This document shows positions 16,225 to 24,980 of a stretch of DNA of 56,278 nucleotides, in pieces. Source of the DNA: an uncultured Prevotellaceae bacterium (GTDB taxonomy: Bacteria; Bacteroidota; Bacteroidia; Bacteroidales; Bacteroidaceae); contig ONYA01000039.1 of the NCBI GenBank assembly GCA_900321965.1, positions 1 through 56,278 on the forward strand, written 5' to 3'. A program made the position numbers and the translations under genes. A model generated the notes under the pieces. It was given only the letters and a program-made list of their open reading frames with translations, did not search any database and had not been told where the DNA came from. Each line of letters begins with the position of its first letter. Positions within the stretch are counted from its first letter, which is position 1.

Positions 16225-16247
16225 GACGAGGGTGGCAGCGTTTTTTT
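16204..16247 (+). terminator. Strong hairpin followed by T7, plus-strand terminator
   Basis: AACGCTGTCACCC at 16204-16216 pairs with GGGTGGCAGCGTT at 16230-16242 (13 pairs, one G-U) and is followed by a T run. It is oriented to stop plus-strand transcripts, such as read-through from the chelatase operon that ended about 340 bp earlier. Confidence 0.8.
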
Positions 16248-16270
16248 AGGGTTGAAGGGAATAGGGGGCT

Positions 16271-16813
16271 TTAATAGTTCTCGGCCTTCACCTGGAAGTA
16301 GGCCTGCGGATGGTTGCAGACGGGGCACTCCTCGGGGGCCTTCTTGCCGATGACGATATGGCCGCAGTTGGCGCATTGCCAGATGACGTCGCCGTCCTTT
16401 GAGAAGACGCGCTCGCGCTGGATGTTGTCGAGCAGCTTGCGATAGCGCTCTTCGTGCTCCTTCTCGATCTTGGCCACGCCCTCGAACTTCTCGGCTATCT
16501 CGTCGAAGCCTTCTTCGCGGGCCTCGCGGGCCATACGGGCATACATATCCGTCCACTCGAAGTTCTCGCCACCAGCGGCAGCTTCGAGGTTCTCGGGGGT
16601 AGACTTGATGGCACCGCCCTCAAGCAGCTTGAACCACATCTTGGCGTGCTCCTTCTCGTTGTTGGCCGTCTCCTCGAAGATGGCGGCTATCTGTACGTAG
16701 CCGTCCTTCTTGGCTTTCGATGCCCAGTAGGTGTACTTGTTGCGGGCCTGCGACTCACCGGCAAATGCCTCTTGCAGGTTTTTCTCGGTTTTTGTTCCTT
16801 TCAGTTCTTTCAT
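16271..16813 (-). CDS. rbr: Rubrerythrin
   Basis: The 180-residue protein has an N-terminal ferritin-like diiron domain with its Glu/His ligands ([34 protein letters not shown]) and a C-terminal rubredoxin-like FeS4 domain (CANCG and CPVC). Rubrerythrin reduces hydrogen peroxide in the cytoplasm of anaerobes and is part of oxygen tolerance. Length and motifs are standard. No clear promoter box is visible upstream; the gene is separated from the asparaginase gene by a repeat-rich stretch of about 100 bp. Confidence 0.95.
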   Translation of the reverse strand: MKELKGTKTEKNLQEAFAGESQARNKYTYWASKAKKDGYVQIAAIFEETANNEKEHAKMWFKLLEGGAIKSTPENLEAAAGGENFEWTDMYARMAREAREEGFDEIAEKFEGVAKIEKEHEERYRKLLDNIQRERVFSKDGDVIWQCANCGHIVIGKKAPEECPVCNHPQAYFQVKAENY

Positions 16814-16837
16814 AAAGCGTTTTGTTTTTTATTGGGG

Positions 16838-16915
16838 TTAATAATTGGGAGTTGGTGGGACTAATTGGGACTTGGTGGGACTAATTGGGACTAATTGGGA
16901 GTTGTTGGGAGTTAG
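16838..16915. repeat. TAATTGGGA/GTTGGTGGGA short direct repeats
   Basis: Units of about 10 bp (AATTGGGACT, TTGGTGGGAC) are repeated seven or eight times between the rubrerythrin start and the asparaginase stop. Confidence 0.85.
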
Positions 16916-17946
16916 AGGCTTATTTCGCCTCGGATGCTCTGCTGCATCAGCTGGCGCACCTGTTCGGGGTCGTCGTAGTGGCTCTGGAGGAACATCAGTT
17001 TCGTGACGGCACTCTCGACCGTTGAGTCGCGCCCGCTGATGACGCCGGCCTCCTGCAGGTGGTAGCCGCAGTCGTAGCGGCTCATCTCGACGGCTCCCTG
17101 CATACATTGGCTGATGTTGACGATGACCTTGCCGTTGCGGGTACCCTCACGTAGGGCGTTGAGCAGCCAGGGGCTCTGGGGAGCGTTGCCCGAGCCGAAG
17201 GTGCGCATGACGATGGCCTTGAGGTTGGGCGTGTGGATGATGTGGCGGATGAGGTCTTCGCGTATGCCAGGGAAGAGGGAGAAGATGATGACGTTGTTGT
17301 CTAAACGGTAGTGGGGCGTCATGGGCTGCTGCCAGTCGGGCGTGAGCATCCGCTCGCGATGATAGGTGATGTTGACGCCGGCATCGACCAGGTGCGGATA
17401 GTTGAACGACTCAAAGGCGTTGAACTCCTCGGCGCTCTGCTTCGTCGTGCGGTTGCCGCGCAGCAGGTGTCCGCCGAAGAAGATGCCCACCTCGGGCACC
17501 ATAGCGTGCCCCTCGTCGTCTTTCGCGGCGGCTATCTCTATCGAGGTGATGAGGTTCTCCTTGCCGTCGGTACGCAGCTGTCCGATGGGCAGTTGCGAGC
17601 CTGTGAAGATGACGGGCTTCGTCAGGTTCTCCAGCATATAGCTCAAGGCTGACGCGGTATAGGCCATCGTGTCGGTACCGTGAAGTACGACAAAACCGTC
17701 GTACTGGTCGTAACGGTCGGCTATGCAATGGCTGATATCGGTCCATCGTGCCGGCGACATGTCGCTGGAGTCGATGGGCGGCTGAAACTGGTAGGTGTCG
17801 ATCTCGATGTCGAACTGACGCAGCTCCGGCACACGTTGCAGCAGGTGCTCGAAGTCGAACGGTTCGAGTGCTCCGGTCTGCGGATTGCGGTTCATACCGA
17901 TGGTCCCGCCGGTATAGATGAGCAGTACTTTTGAGTTTAACGTCAT
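16912..17946 (-). CDS. ansA: Type I (cytoplasmic) L-asparaginase
   Basis: The 344-residue protein carries both asparaginase Thr motifs: LLIYTGGTIGM near the N-terminus and VVLHGTDTMAYTASALSYML, with the conserved VIFTGSQLPIGQLRTDGKEN. There is no signal peptide, which points to the cytoplasmic AnsA type that hydrolyses L-asparagine to aspartate and ammonia. Length is usual for the family. It is transcribed divergently from uxaC, with its own promoter box at 17967-17974. The stop codon borders the short-repeat block at 16838-16915. Confidence 0.93.
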   Translation of the reverse strand: MTLNSKVLLIYTGGTIGMNRNPQTGALEPFDFEHLLQRVPELRQFDIEIDTYQFQPPIDSSDMSPARWTDISHCIADRYDQYDGFVVLHGTDTMAYTASALSYMLENLTKPVIFTGSQLPIGQLRTDGKENLITSIEIAAAKDDEGHAMVPEVGIFFGGHLLRGNRTTKQSAEEFNAFESFNYPHLVDAGVNITYHRERMLTPDWQQPMTPHYRLDNNVIIFSLFPGIREDLIRHIIHTPNLKAIVMRTFGSGNAPQSPWLLNALREGTRNGKVIVNISQCMQGAVEMSRYDCGYHLQEAGVISGRDSTVESAVTKLMFLQSHYDDPEQVRQLMQQSIRGEISL

Positions 17947-17966
17947 CGTTTGCGTTAATTTTTGTG

Positions 17967-17974
17967 CAAATATA
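17967..17974 (-). promoter_or_regulatory. Promoter -7 box TATATTTG for the asparaginase gene
   Basis: Read on the minus strand, TATATTTGCAC lies about 20 bp before the ansA start, matching the Bacteroidetes -7 pattern. Confidence 0.6.
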
Positions 17975-17997
17975 CATAAAGTTTTCGGGAAAAGTAT

Positions 17998-18005
17998 TAT
18001 CTTTG
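17998..18005 (+). promoter_or_regulatory. Promoter -7 box TATCTTTG for uxaC
   Basis: TATCTTTGCAG lies 40 bp before the uxaC ATG. With the box at 17967 it forms a compact divergent promoter region. Confidence 0.75.
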
Positions 18006-18044
18006 CAGAAAATTAATGCTTAAAAACTTTTAAACTTAAAACTC

Positions 18045-19454
18045 ATGAAATCATTTAACGACAAAAACTTCGTGCTGGAGACTGAGATCGCCCAGGACTT
18101 GTACCACAACCATGCGGCTAAGATGCCCATCATCGACTACCATTGTCACCTGATTCCCGAGATGGTGGCTAAGGACCATAAGTTCAAGAGCATCACCGAG
18201 TTGTGGCTGGGCGGCGACCATTATAAGTGGCGCGCTATGCGTACCAACGGCGTCGACGAGAAGTATTGCACGGGCAAGGACACTACCGATTGGGAGAAGT
18301 TCGAGAAGTGGGCTGAGACCGTTCCCTATACCCTGCGCAACCCGCTGTACCATTGGACGCATCTTGAGCTGAAGACCGCCTTCGGCATTGAGAAGCTGCT
18401 GAGCCCGAAGACCGCCCGCGAGATTTTCGACGCATGTAACGACAAGCTGCAGAACGACCCGAACTTCACGGCTCGCGGCCTGATGCGCCACTATAACGTG
18501 GAGTGCGTCTGCACGACTGACGACCCCGTCGACGACCTGCACAACCACATTGAGTACGCCAAGATCCGTACCGAGAAAGACCCCCTGATGATTCCCGCCT
18601 GGCGTCCCGACAAGGCTATGAACATCGAGAAGCCCGAGTTTGCTGCCTACGTTGAGCAGCTGTCGAACGTCAGCGGCGTCAGCATCACGAAGTTTGCCGA
18701 CATGATTGACGCCCTGAAGAAGCGTCACGAGTTCTTCGAGGCTCAGGGCTCGAAGCTCTCCGACCACGGCATCGAGGAGTTCTACGACGAGGAGTATACC
18801 GACTCGCAGATTGAGACCATCTTTGAGAAGGCCATGCGCGGCCAGCAGCTCTCAGACTTCGAGGTGCGCCAGTATAAGAACTGCTTCCTGACGATGATGG
18901 CCGAGATGGACGCCGACGCTGGCTGGACGCAGCAGTTCCACTATGGCGCCATCCGCGACAACAATACCGCCATGTACAACCAGCTTGGCCCCGACACCGG
19001 CTTCGACTCTATCGGTGAGTTCAACACGGCCAAGGCCATGTCGAAGTTCCTGAACAAGCTGAATATGGAGGGTAAGCTCACGCGTACCATATTATATACA
19101 TTGAACCCCTGCGCCAACGAGGTCATCGCCACGATGCTTGGCAACTTCCAGGGTGGCGAGCCCGGCAAGATTCAGTTCGGCTCGGGCTGGTGGTTCAACG
19201 ACCAGATGGACGGCATGATCCGCCAGATGAACGCCCTCTCGGTGCTCGGCCTGCTGAGCCGCTTCGTGGGTATGCTGACCGACTCGCGCTCGTTCCTTAG
19301 CTATCCGCGTCACGAGTATTTCCGCCGCATCCTCTGCAACCTCTTAGGCAACGACGTCGAGAAGGGTCTGCTGCCTGACGACCGCGAGCTGTTAGGCAAG
19401 ATGGTCGAGGACATCAGCTACAACAACGCACGCCGCTACTTCAAGTTCTATTAA
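18045..19454 (+). CDS. uxaC: Uronate (glucuronate) isomerase
   Basis: The 469-residue protein matches UxaC over its full length: MPIIDYHCHLIPEMVA near the start holds the HxH metal-binding motif of the amidohydrolase superfamily, followed by VECVCTTDDPVDDL, WTQQFHYGAIRDNN and SGWWFNDQMDGM. It converts D-glucuronate to fructuronate and galacturonate to tagaturonate, the first step in using pectin and host glycan uronates. It stands alone here, without the usual uxuA/uxaB partners. It has its own promoter and a terminator-like hairpin right after it. Confidence 0.96.
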   Translation: MKSFNDKNFVLETEIAQDLYHNHAAKMPIIDYHCHLIPEMVAKDHKFKSITELWLGGDHYKWRAMRTNGVDEKYCTGKDTTDWEKFEKWAETVPYTLRNPLYHWTHLELKTAFGIEKLLSPKTAREIFDACNDKLQNDPNFTARGLMRHYNVECVCTTDDPVDDLHNHIEYAKIRTEKDPLMIPAWRPDKAMNIEKPEFAAYVEQLSNVSGVSITKFADMIDALKKRHEFFEAQGSKLSDHGIEEFYDEEYTDSQIETIFEKAMRGQQLSDFEVRQYKNCFLTMMAEMDADAGWTQQFHYGAIRDNNTAMYNQLGPDTGFDSIGEFNTAKAMSKFLNKLNMEGKLTRTILYTLNPCANEVIATMLGNFQGGEPGKIQFGSGWWFNDQMDGMIRQMNALSVLGLLSRFVGMLTDSRSFLSYPRHEYFRRILCNLLGNDVEKGLLPDDRELLGKMVEDISYNNARRYFKFY

Positions 19455-19469
19455 TAGACAATCATGATG

Positions 19470-19500
19470 AAGCAGTCTGTCTTTACGGGGCAGGCTGCTT
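19470..19500 (+). terminator. Hairpin after uxaC
   Basis: AAGCAGTCTGTC at 19470-19481 pairs fully (two G-U) with GGCAGGCTGCTT at 19489-19500 around a 7-base loop. The tract after it is only weakly T-rich, so it may be an inefficient terminator or a processing hairpin. Confidence 0.6.
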
Positions 19501-19538
19501 CTCATTCAACTGAACAGACTAACCTATTACTTCTATTT

Positions 19539-20993
19539 ATGCTAAGAAAAATCAGGATCTTGCTGGCATCGTTGATGTTTATTGGCATCACGCTATTGTT
19601 CGTTGACTTTACCGGAACGTTGCATACATGGCTCTCGTGGATGGCCAAGGTGCAATTCCTGCCCGCCGTGATGGCTCTCAACGTTGTCGTTATTGCCGTG
19701 TTAGTGGTGCTGACGCTTGTCTTCGGGCGCATCTATTGTAGTGTTGTCTGTCCGCTGGGTGTCCTGCAGGACGTCTTCGGCTGGCTGGGCAAGAAGTCGA
19801 AGAAGAACCGTTACACATACTCGGAGCAGAAATCGTGGCTGCGCTGGTTCTTCTTTATGATAATGCTGATTTCAATCGTGCTTGGTTTGGGCAGTTTCGT
19901 ACAGCTGCTGGCTCCATATAGCGCCTATGGCCGCATTGCCACGATGGTGTTGCAGCCGCTGTGGATGCTGGGCAACAACGTGCTGGGCTTCCTGGCAGAA
20001 CGTGTCGACAGCTATGCCTTCTATACCGTCGATGTGTGGATGAAATCGCTACCGGTGTTCATCATCGCCCTTGTAACCTTGGTTTTGCTGGCGGTACTTG
20101 CCTGGCGCAACGGGCGTACCTATTGTAATACGGTCTGTCCTGTAGGCTATGCCTTGAGCGTCTTCGCCCGCTTCTCGTGGCTGAAGATTCGCTTCAACGA
20201 GGATAAGTGCAAGAACTGCTCCATGTGCTCGAAGAACTGTAAGGCCGCCTGCATCGACTATAAGACGCATACCGTCGACTATACCCGCTGCGTGGTTTGC
20301 GGCGACTGTATCGACAGCTGTAAGTTCGGGGCGCTGAAGTATTCGAGGTACGAGGTACGAGTCTCTTCTTCCCGCCGCTCGTTCCTGATAGGGTCGGCCT
20401 TGGTGGCAACGGCTGCTATGGCCCAGAAGAAAGAGAAGGTGATGGACGGCGGATTGGCCGAGCTGGAAGACAAGGTGGTGCCTGAGCGTCAGACGCCCCT
20501 GACACCACCGGGCTCGCTGTCGTTTGAGCATTTCTCCAAGCGTTGTACAGGGTGTCAGCTTTGTGTGTCGGAATGTCCCAATGGCGTGCTGCGCCCCAGT
20601 AACGATTTGTTCAACCTGATGTTGCCCGTCATGTCCTACGAGCGCGGCTTCTGCCGGCCGGAGTGTACACGTTGTGGCGAGGTCTGTCCGGCCGGTGCCA
20701 TTACGTCGGTCGACAAGCCTGACAAGTCGTCGATACAGATCGGGCACGCCGTGTTTATCCAGAAAAACTGCGTGGCGGTGACCGACGGGGTAGAGTGTGG
20801 TAACTGTGCCCGCCATTGTCCGGCAGGGGCTATCGAGATGGTTGCCCTCAACGAGGATGACGACGAGTCGCCCTGGGTTCCCGCTGTCAACGAGCAGGCC
20901 TGCATCGGATGTGGTGCCTGTGAATATGTTTGTCCCGCCCGTCCGTTCTCGGCAATAATGGTCGAGGGCCATGAGGTGCATAAAAAGATCTAA
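19539..20993 (+). CDS. Membrane polyferredoxin, NapH-like part fused to a Tat-type NapG-like ferredoxin
   Basis: From ATG 19539 the protein has 484 residues. The first half has about five membrane helices with two CxxxCP motifs (CSVVCPLGVLQD, CNTVCPVGYAL) as in NapH/RdxA. A soluble two-cluster part follows (CKNCSMCSKNC, CVVCGDCIDSC). Then a twin-arginine segment lies inside the chain (SSSRRSFLIGSALVATAAMA, about residue 275), followed by a second ferredoxin with four Cys groups (CTGCQLCVSECP, CTRCGEVCP, CGNCARHCP, CIGCGACEYVCP). It should pass electrons across or along the inner membrane to a periplasmic acceptor, likely the next gene's product. A start at 19464 is possible but lies by the uxaC hairpin. 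Confidence 0.82.
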   Translation: MLRKIRILLASLMFIGITLLFVDFTGTLHTWLSWMAKVQFLPAVMALNVVVIAVLVVLTLVFGRIYCSVVCPLGVLQDVFGWLGKKSKKNRYTYSEQKSWLRWFFFMIMLISIVLGLGSFVQLLAPYSAYGRIATMVLQPLWMLGNNVLGFLAERVDSYAFYTVDVWMKSLPVFIIALVTLVLLAVLAWRNGRTYCNTVCPVGYALSVFARFSWLKIRFNEDKCKNCSMCSKNCKAACIDYKTHTVDYTRCVVCGDCIDSCKFGALKYSRYEVRVSSSRRSFLIGSALVATAAMAQKKEKVMDGGLAELEDKVVPERQTPLTPPGSLSFEHFSKRCTGCQLCVSECPNGVLRPSNDLFNLMLPVMSYERGFCRPECTRCGEVCPAGAITSVDKPDKSSIQIGHAVFIQKNCVAVTDGVECGNCARHCPAGAIEMVALNEDDDESPWVPAVNEQACIGCGACEYVCPARPFSAIMVEGHEVHKKI

Positions 20994-20997
20994 GGCT

Positions 20998-22383
20998 ATG
21001 GAGAAGAAAAGTATATCGAGACGTTCGTTCCTGAAGTTGTTTGGCGCAGGAACAGTTGCTACGGCAGCCACATTGGCCGGATGTAAGGACAAGAAAACGG
21101 AGGCCGTTGCCGACGAGTATAAGAACCAGGTGGAGCCGCCTGTCGGCAAGATGAGCTATCGCATGAATCCGAAGACGAAGGACAAGGTGTCGCTCCTGGG
21201 CTACGGTATGATGCGTCTGCCGACAAAGGTGGACAATAGCGACGAGTTCGACCAGGACATGATCAACCGCCAGGTGGATTATGCCATTGAGCACGGCCTG
21301 AACTACTTCGATACAAGCCCCGTCTACTGTCAGGGAAAGTCCGAACGATGTACAGGCATAGCCCTGAGCCGCCATAAGCGCTCGGAGTATTTCGTGGCCA
21401 CAAAGCTCTCTAACTTCAACCGCGATTTCTGGAGCCGCGAGAAGTCGATAGAAATGTATCGCAACTCGATGAAGGAACTGCAGGTGGATTATATCGACTA
21501 CTATCTGCTGCATGCTGTCGGCGGCAGTATGGAGGAGTTTAATAGCCGCTATGTCGACAACGGCATCATGGACTTCCTGATGGCTGAGCGTGAGGCTGGC
21601 CGCATACGCAACCTTGGATTCTCGTTCCATGGCCTAAAGACGGTATTCGACGAGGTGCTCAGCCGTCATGAGCAATATCATTGGGACTTCTGTCAGATAG
21701 AACTGAACTACCTTGACTGGGACTATGCTGATGAGATAAACGGCGGCAATGTCGATGCCAGCTATCTTTATGCTGAACTGCAGAAACAGAACATTCCCGC
21801 TGTCATCATGGAACCCTTGTTGGGCGGTCGCCTGGTCAACCTGCCGCAGTACTTGATGACGGAGCTAAAGCAGAAAGCTCCTGGTAGGAGCGTGGCTTCC
21901 TGGGCTTTCCGCTATGCGGGCACTCCCGAGGGCGTGCTGACCGTACTCAGCGGTATGACCTATATGGAGCACCTCAAGGACAACCTGCTCAGCTACAGTC
22001 CGTTGGAACCGCTTACCGAAAAGGAAATGAAATACCTGCACGGCGAGATAGCACAGAAGATCGTAGGCTTGGAAAATATACCCTGCAACGACTGCAAGTA
22101 CTGTATGCCCTGTCCCTACGGAATCGATATTCCGGCTATCTTTGTCCATTACAACAAGTGCAAGAACGAGGGGTCGCTACCTATGGGGGTCGGCGAGGAG
22201 GACTACCGCAAGCATCGGCGACAGTATCTCATCTCGCTCGACCGTGTGGTACCGCGCGATCGCCAGCCAGACCATTGCATACAATGCGGTCAATGTGAAC
22301 CTCATTGCCCACAAGGCATCAAGATTCCACGTGAACTGGCCAAGATAGATCAAATGATAGAGGAGCTGAAACAAAATAATTAG
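20998..22383 (+). CDS. Tat-exported aldo/keto reductase lipoprotein with C-terminal ferredoxin domain
   Basis: From ATG 20998 (461 residues) the protein begins KKSISRRSFLKLFGAG, a Tat signal, ending in a lipobox (TLAGCKDKK), so it is probably exported folded and lipid-anchored. The middle is an aldo/keto reductase barrel with the Asp/Tyr/Lys/His tetrad in NYFDTSPVY, VATKLSNF and YLLHAVGG. The C-terminus has two 4Fe-4S motifs (CNDCKYCMPCPYGIDIP and CIQCGQCEPHCPQGIKIP). It starts 4 bp after the membrane ferredoxin, which is the obvious electron donor or acceptor. The substrate is unknown. The frame extends upstream to 20971 but that would overlap the previous gene and bury the Tat signal. Confidence 0.85.
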   Translation: MEKKSISRRSFLKLFGAGTVATAATLAGCKDKKTEAVADEYKNQVEPPVGKMSYRMNPKTKDKVSLLGYGMMRLPTKVDNSDEFDQDMINRQVDYAIEHGLNYFDTSPVYCQGKSERCTGIALSRHKRSEYFVATKLSNFNRDFWSREKSIEMYRNSMKELQVDYIDYYLLHAVGGSMEEFNSRYVDNGIMDFLMAEREAGRIRNLGFSFHGLKTVFDEVLSRHEQYHWDFCQIELNYLDWDYADEINGGNVDASYLYAELQKQNIPAVIMEPLLGGRLVNLPQYLMTELKQKAPGRSVASWAFRYAGTPEGVLTVLSGMTYMEHLKDNLLSYSPLEPLTEKEMKYLHGEIAQKIVGLENIPCNDCKYCMPCPYGIDIPAIFVHYNKCKNEGSLPMGVGEEDYRKHRRQYLISLDRVVPRDRQPDHCIQCGQCEPHCPQGIKIPRELAKIDQMIEELKQNN

Positions 22384-22415
22384 TAACAGATGGCTTGTTA
22401 TTCATAATTATTTTG

Positions 22416-22423
22416 TACCTTTG
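22416..22423 (+). promoter_or_regulatory. Promoter -7 box TACCTTTG with very short leader
   Basis: TACCTTTGCACCCGC ends just before ATG 22433; only 9 bases separate the box from the start codon. The predicted transcript leader is a few nucleotides at most. Confidence 0.7.
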
Positions 22424-22432
22424 CACCCGCTT

Positions 22433-23056
22433 ATGGGAAGAAAGATTGTTTTATTGGTAATTGTTGTTCTGCAGACGTTGGCTCTTGGTGCTCAGGAAAC
22501 GGCCAACGAGAGGCAGGCACGCCGTATATTCAATCAGGCCTATCAACAGGTCTTTGGCGACCAGGGAGCCTCGTTGCACTATGACGTTAATATAATAGGT
22601 GTCTACAAGACAAAGGGTGATATAACCTTCAAGGGCAAGAAGCAGAAGTTCGTCGACGAGCGCGTGAACACCTGGAACGACGGAGTGACAGCCTATATGG
22701 CTTTCCGTAAGAAGAAGGAGGTGCACATACACGCAGCCAACTCCGACAAGAAAGACAAGTATAGCGGCAAGTTCAAGTTCGAACTTGACGATTTCGACTA
22801 CAATATTAGCGAGGATGACGGTCTTTTCCTCCTGACGTTGAAGCAGAAGAAGCACGCCAAGGGAACCATCAAGATTGTCAAGGCATGGGTGACGAAGAAA
22901 GGGTATGAGCCTGTTCGTCTACGTATCAAGGTTGCATTCATTTGGACAACGGTGAAGGTCAGCAACTTCCGCTCGGGTGGCATTACCGACGACGTGTTCG
23001 TGTTCCCTCGCAACCAGTACAAGGACTGGCAGTTCATTGACAAACGTAAAGATTAA
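22433..23056 (+). CDS. Exported protein, possibly LolA-like
   Basis: From ATG 22433 the protein has 207 residues with a signal peptide (MGRKIVLLVIVVLQTLALGA). The mature part is a beta-rich domain of alternating charged strands (GDITFKGKKQKFVDERVNTW, KYSGKFKFELDDFDYN, LFLLTLKQKKHAKG) that resembles the open-barrel fold of LolA-type lipoprotein carriers in Bacteroidales. No catalytic motif is visible. It is followed 6 bp later by the MaoC-like gene and then the PurF-like gene, which may share its transcript. The function call is tentative; the start is fixed by the promoter at 22416, which overlaps the longer frame start at 22421. Confidence 0.6.
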   Translation: MGRKIVLLVIVVLQTLALGAQETANERQARRIFNQAYQQVFGDQGASLHYDVNIIGVYKTKGDITFKGKKQKFVDERVNTWNDGVTAYMAFRKKKEVHIHAANSDKKDKYSGKFKFELDDFDYNISEDDGLFLLTLKQKKHAKGTIKIVKAWVTKKGYEPVRLRIKVAFIWTTVKVSNFRSGGITDDVFVFPRNQYKDWQFIDKRKD

Positions 23057-23062
23057 ATAGAT

Positions 23063-23527
23063 ATGGGAAAACTGATTATTAACTCCTATGATGAGTTTGC
23101 AGCACACTTGGGTGAGGAACTTGGGACCTCGGATTGGCTGCAAGTAGACCAGAATCGTATAAACCTCTTTGCCGATGCCACTCTCGACCACCAATGGATT
23201 CACGTCGATGTGGAGCGTGCAAAAGAGGAGAGTCAGTATCATTCAACCATTGCCCACGGCTACCTGACTCTGTCGCTACTGCCGTATATGTGGGATCAGA
23301 TTATCGAGGTGAACAACATCAAGATGCTGGTCAACTACGGTATGGACAAGATGCGGTTCGGGCAGCCAGTCATTACTGGGTCTCGCATACGTTTGGTGAC
23401 GAAGCTGCACAATATTCAGAATCTGCGTGGCATCTGCAAGGCAGAGATAGATTTCAAGATTGAGATTGAGGGACAGCGCAAACCCGCGCTTGAGGGTATC
23501 GCTTCGTTCCTCTATTATTTTATATAG
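23063..23527 (+). CDS. MaoC-like (R)-specific hydratase
   Basis: The 154-residue protein has the hot-dog fold hydratase signature with catalytic Asp and His: FADATLDHQWIHVD followed by IAHGYLTLSLLPYM. Such proteins hydrate enoyl-CoA or related thioesters in the cytoplasm. The residues after this motif (GMDKMRFGQPVITGSRIRL) are also typical of MaoC proteins. It sits between a LolA-like gene (6 bp gap) and a PurF-like gene (10 bp gap), which gives no clear hint of the substrate. Confidence 0.88.
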   Translation: MGKLIINSYDEFAAHLGEELGTSDWLQVDQNRINLFADATLDHQWIHVDVERAKEESQYHSTIAHGYLTLSLLPYMWDQIIEVNNIKMLVNYGMDKMRFGQPVITGSRIRLVTKLHNIQNLRGICKAEIDFKIEIEGQRKPALEGIASFLYYFI

Positions 23528-23537
23528 GAGAAAAGGT

Positions 23538-24971
23538 ATGGGAGGTTTCTTTGGCTGCATAGCCAACAAAGAGTGTGTGAACGATCTGTTTTACGGTACA
23601 GACTACAATTCACATTTAGGAACAAAGCGTGCCGGTCTTGTGACGTTTGACAACGAGCGGGGCTTCAACCGCAGTATCCACTCGTTGGAGCGCGACTACT
23701 TCCGCTCGCGCTTCGAAGACGAACTTGACTCGTTTCATGGTAAGCAGGGACTGGGTGTCATCAGCGATACAGACCCTCAGCCTATCATTGTCAATTCGCA
23801 CTTGGGACGCTATGCGGTGGTGACAGTTGCCAAGATCAACAACCAACGTGAGATAGCTGACGAACTGCTGGCACAACGGATGCATTTCAGCGAGATGTCG
23901 GCCAACAACATCAACCAGACAGAACTGGTGGCTCTGCTCATCAACATGGGTAACACCTTCGTTGAAGGCATCAACAATGTCTATCGTAAGATTGACGGTT
24001 CCTGCTCGATGCTGATCCTGACCGAAGACGGCATCATTGCTGCTCGCGACTTCCTGGGACGTACCCCGATAGTCATCGGACACAAGGAAGACGCCTATGC
24101 TGTCAGTAGCGAGACAAGCAGCTTCCCCAACCTCGACTATAAGGTAGTGCGCGACTTGGGACCAGGAGAAATTGTCCGCCTGCATTGCGACGGCTTCGAA
24201 GTGATGCAGCCAGCCTTTGAGCGTGAGCAGATATGCTCGTTCCTCTGGGTATATTACGGCTTTCCAGCCAGCAACTACGAGGGTATCAATGTTGAGGCTG
24301 TCCGCGAGAAGAATGGCCGTATGATGGGTGAGGCCGACGATACTGAGGTCGACTGCGTCTGTGGCGTGCCCGACTCGGGTGTCGGTATGGCCCTGGGGTA
24401 TGCTGAGGGTAAGGGTGTTCCTTACGAGCGTGCCGTACTGAAATATACGCCGACGTGGCCCCGCTCATTCACACCCGGTAACCAGAGTCGTCGCAGCCTC
24501 GTGGCCAAGATGAAACTCATTCCCAATGGAGCCTTGCTTAAAGACCGCCGCGTCGTGTTCTGCGACGACTCCATCGTCCGAGGTACACAGTTGCGCGATA
24601 ATGTGCGTACCTTCTTCGAGTATGGTGCCAAGGAGGTTCATTGCCGTATCTCATGTCCTCCGCTTGTCTATGGCTGTCCGTTTATTGGCTTTACCACATC
24701 AAAGACTGATATGGAGCTGATAACCCGTCAGATTATCCGCGACTTCGAAGGTGACGATAAGGCTAATCTTGAGAAATACGCTCAGACCGACTCTCCCGAG
24801 TATAAGCGTATGGTCAATGAAATAGCCCGCCGATTAGGCCTTTCGACGTTGAAGTTCGCCAAGCTGGAAGATCTTATTGAGGCTATTGGTATGCCCAAAT
24901 GCAAGGTCTGTACCCATTGCTTCGACGGCACCAGCTACAGCCACAGTCCCGAAAGCGAGAAGTTCTTTTAG
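23538..24971 (+). CDS. PurF-like amidophosphoribosyltransferase lacking the N-terminal catalytic Cys
   Basis: From ATG 23538 the protein has 477 residues and the two-domain layout of glutamine PRPP amidotransferase: an N-terminal Ntn-hydrolase glutaminase domain and a C-terminal phosphoribosyltransferase domain with PRPP motif VVFCDDSIVRGTQ. Active PurF starts with Cys-Gly at the mature N-terminus. This one starts MGGFFGCIANK, with Gly where Cys should be, so the glutaminase nucleophile is missing; the Cys at position 7 is not aligned with it. It may use free ammonia or act in another role. The C-terminus ends with a Cys pair motif (KVCTHCFDGTSY). The frame extends to 23460 inside the MaoC-like gene, but 23538 matches the conserved start. 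Confidence 0.85.
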   Translation: MGGFFGCIANKECVNDLFYGTDYNSHLGTKRAGLVTFDNERGFNRSIHSLERDYFRSRFEDELDSFHGKQGLGVISDTDPQPIIVNSHLGRYAVVTVAKINNQREIADELLAQRMHFSEMSANNINQTELVALLINMGNTFVEGINNVYRKIDGSCSMLILTEDGIIAARDFLGRTPIVIGHKEDAYAVSSETSSFPNLDYKVVRDLGPGEIVRLHCDGFEVMQPAFEREQICSFLWVYYGFPASNYEGINVEAVREKNGRMMGEADDTEVDCVCGVPDSGVGMALGYAEGKGVPYERAVLKYTPTWPRSFTPGNQSRRSLVAKMKLIPNGALLKDRRVVFCDDSIVRGTQLRDNVRTFFEYGAKEVHCRISCPPLVYGCPFIGFTTSKTDMELITRQIIRDFEGDDKANLEKYAQTDSPEYKRMVNEIARRLGLSTLKFAKLEDLIEAIGMPKCKVCTHCFDGTSYSHSPESEKFF

Positions 24972-24980
24972 GATATGGTC

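Noticed and set aside
16155-16556. 133-codon frame on the minus strand in rubrerythrin
   Set aside because: It is another frame of the rubrerythrin gene, Arg/Pro-rich, with no motif.
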